Source of the DNA: Glycomyces buryatensis
GTDB taxonomy: Bacteria; Actinomycetota; Actinomycetes; Mycobacteriales; Micromonosporaceae
Assembly (NCBI RefSeq): GCF_004912275.1
Contig: NZ_STGY01000005.1
Coordinates: forward strand, 1 to 64,000
DNA length: 64,000 bases
Direction: 5' to 3'
Below are positions 62,411-64,000 of the stretch, piece after piece (positions within the stretch are counted from its first letter, which is position 1; each line of letters starts with the position of its first letter). A program made the translations under genes and the position numbers. Under the pieces are notes generated by a model. That model was given only the letters and a program-made list of their open reading frames with translations, made no database searches and was not told where the DNA came from.

Positions 62411-63526
62411 TTACGCCCAGGGGAGGGCGAGCTCCGAGAAGAGCTTGTTCTCCTTCGCCGCGCGCTCGACCGCGACGTCGGCGCCGTCCAGGATGGCGAT
62501 GGGGTCCTCGCCGACGCGGCGGAGGTGCTCCTCGCCGACCAGCCGCGGCAGCGGGTCGTTCAGGACGGTCTCCAGCACGGCTGTGAAGGTCTTGGCGCGG
62601 CGCAGCCCCGAGATGAGGCCCACGCCCCGCTGGCGGTGCAGCATGAGATTGTCGAGCAGGTCGGTGCGACCGTAGGTCTTCGGTTCGTCGTCGCCGGGCA
62701 GGCGCAGCCGGTCGGTGGGGTATTCGAGCCAAGCCTCGCCCTCGGAGCCCTTGACGTAGACGTCGCCTTCGAGCTTGCGCTCGCCGCACAGGGTCACGGC
62801 GACGGTGATGTCGACGCCGCCCTTGTTCCTCCCGCGCCACACGGCCGTGTCGTCCACTTCGATCTGCTCGCGGCAGCGCAGCCGCTCCAGCTCGATCGAC
62901 CCGGCCAACGGCCAGTCCCCCGCCGCGGCGAGCGCCTGCTGGGAGGCGTGCGCGAAGGGGTTCGCCAAGGCGCCGTCGGCGACGGGGGTGCCGTTCGCCT
63001 CTCGTTTTCCGGCCCAAGGGGACCGGCGGTAGTAGGAGTCGGCCCGCTGCCAGGAGCCGGCGACACCGACGGACTGGATCTCGCCGAGCTGGCCGGCCTC
63101 GACGGCGTCGCGCAGCGCACCGAAGGCGTGGGAGCCGAGGGCCTGGAATCCGACCTGGACGTTCTGGCCGGTCTCCACCATGATGGCGTAGAGCTGGGCG
63201 TACTCGTCCAGGTTGGCGACGGGGGGCTTCTCCAGGTAGACGTCGGCGCCGTGGCGCATCGCGAGGGTGGCGATCGGCAGGTGAGTGGGGGGCGGGGTGG
63301 CGATGATGACGATGTGCGGGTCGGTGGCGTCGAGCATCCGCTGCACGTCGTCGAAGACGGGGACGTCGCCGATGGGGATGTCCGCGTTCTCGATGATGTC
63401 GGCCGTGTCGCACATGCCGACGAATTCGACCTTGCCTTCGCGGCGTTTGGGTTCGAGATTGTGCCGGTGGTGCAGGCCGTAGCCGTTGGCGCCGACGAGT
63501 GCGATGCGGGGGATGCGCAGATCCAT
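62411..63526 (-). CDS. Gfo/Idh/MocA-family oxidoreductase
   Basis: The 371-residue NAD(P)-dependent sugar dehydrogenase starts at ATG 63526. The Rossmann start ALVGANGYGLHH is at about 9-20 and the EKP catalytic Lys is K100 (VYLEKPPVA). The C-terminal Gfo/Idh beta domain (about 130-371) includes VKGSEGEAWLEYP. The start overlaps the upstream stop (TAATG), so it is coupled to the fructuronate-reductase-like gene. That context suggests uronate or inositol-type sugar oxidation; the exact substrate is unknown. Confidence 0.88.
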   Translation of the reverse strand: MDLRIPRIALVGANGYGLHHRHNLEPKRREGKVEFVGMCDTADIIENADIPIGDVPVFDDVQRMLDATDPHIVIIATPPPTHLPIATLAMRHGADVYLEKPPVANLDEYAQLYAIMVETGQNVQVGFQALGSHAFGALRDAVEAGQLGEIQSVGVAGSWQRADSYYRRSPWAGKREANGTPVADGALANPFAHASQQALAAAGDWPLAGSIELERLRCREQIEVDDTAVWRGRNKGGVDITVAVTLCGERKLEGDVYVKGSEGEAWLEYPTDRLRLPGDDEPKTYGRTDLLDNLMLHRQRGVGLISGLRRAKTFTAVLETVLNDPLPRLVGEEHLRRVGEDPIAILDGADVAVERAAKENKLFSELALPWA

Positions 63527-64000
63527 TAAATGCTCTCCAAGGTGGGGGCTACGCCGTGCCGGTCGAGGTCGAGCAGCCATTTCGTCGCGGCGAGGCGGAG
63601 TTCGTGATCGTCCGCGACGGATTCGGGGACGACGTGTCGGACCCCCAAGATAGCGTCGATACGGGCGGCGGGTCCTCCCCCAGCCGCCGCAAGGCTCTGG
63701 CGCAGCACATCGGAGAGGGGGTCGTCGAGCGGCAGGGCCGCACCGGAATCGGACGTACCGGCGCAGAACCGCGTCCATGCCGCCAGCGGGAGCGCGATGA
63801 GTTCGCGCGGAATGTCGGCGGCCGCGAGGTCGGCGATGGTGGCGAACAGTCGCTGCGGGAGCTTCTGACTGCCGTCCATGGCGACCTGGAGGCACCGGTG
63901 CCTGATGCCGGGGTTGGCGAACCGTTCGAGGACGTCGTCTCCGTAGCGAAGCGGGTCCTGCCCGTCGGGAGCGGTGAAGCTGGGCGCGATCTGCTCGGCG
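63526..64000 (-). CDS. mannitol dehydrogenase family / fructuronate reductase-type protein, C-terminal part
   Basis: About 158 codons of the C-terminal domain are visible, and the N-terminus lies outside the window. Family motifs are DVLERFANPGIRHRCLQVA, then MDGSQKLPQRLF and ELIALPLAAWTRF, as in mannitol 2-dehydrogenase and the UxuB/UxaB reductases. UxuB makes D-mannonate from fructuronate in galacturonate/glucuronate use, which would fit the pectate lyases nearby; mannitol dehydrogenase is the alternative. Its TAA overlaps the ATG of the Gfo/Idh gene. Confidence 0.8.
   Translation of the reverse strand, partial: AEQIAPSFTAPDGQDPLRYGDDVLERFANPGIRHRCLQVAMDGSQKLPQRLFATIADLAAADIPRELIALPLAAWTRFCAGTSDSGAALPLDDPLSDVLRQSLAAAGGGPAARIDAILGVRHVVPESVADDHELRLAATKWLLDLDRHGVAPTLESI

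Overview
The window is high-G+C chromosomal DNA from an actinobacterium. The evidence is the WhiB protein, the SigR/RsrA-type sigma and zinc anti-sigma pair, the 24-residue ribosomal protein bL37, DUF2631, DivIVA-family proteins, frequent GTG starts, and the actinobacterial order map / ispG / rip1 / dxr / rlmN / cdsA / frr / pyrH / tsf / rpsB. The tandem family 1 pectate lyases and general gene style would fit Glycomycetaceae or a relative, but that placement is an inference. No rRNA, tRNA, CRISPR array or intact transposase was seen.

Layout. 1-4077: end of a repeat protein, then a regulator, NCS1 permease and Asp/Glu/hydantoin racemase forming a small hydantoin or allantoin module. 4052-10382: rimP-nusA-ylxR-infB plus a methyltransferase, all on the minus strand. 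10462-15485: a lipoprotein and ferritin-like pair, then a PadR-controlled ABC exporter. 15616-21470: map, a small membrane protein, ispG, the site-2 protease and dxr, with a 167-base fold-back repeat and a solo copy of its arm. 21523-31061: accessory block with purU, a sugar ABC importer without its own ATPase, an MMPL exporter with its TetR regulator, a broken SH3-like gene and a metallo-beta-lactamase/Rieske protein. 31248-39050: DUF2631, a long DivIVA-repeat protein, rlmN, cdsA, frr, pyrH, tsf, rpsB. 39480-43424: an M23 peptidase, yraN, a frameshifted comM and dprA. 43516-49888: an orphan protein, a SIS protein, bL37, a TetR regulator, rsrA/sigR, whiB and an SRAP protein. 50019-53165: aroA-rsgA-hisN. 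53223-57114: a CE7 esterase and two pectate lyases. 57111-62272: a five-gene minus-strand cassette (kinase, PP2C, VWA, coiled-coil membrane protein, MotB-like membrane protein). 62411-64000: a Gfo/Idh oxidoreductase and the end of a fructuronate reductase/mannitol dehydrogenase-type gene.

Three things stand out. First, the 57111-62272 cassette combines a TerY-type VWA / PP2C / YegI-like kinase triad with a stator-like membrane pair. It is compact, probably translationally coupled, and does not match a named system I recognise. Second, the same GCAA-N4-TTGC dyad overlaps the promoters of the sugar ABC importer and of both pectate lyases, which lie about 29 kb apart. This points to one LacI-family pectin regulon that could also include the divergent esterase. 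Third, comM is broken by one extra C in a run of seven, and the yraN frame in front of it runs on through comM with no stop.
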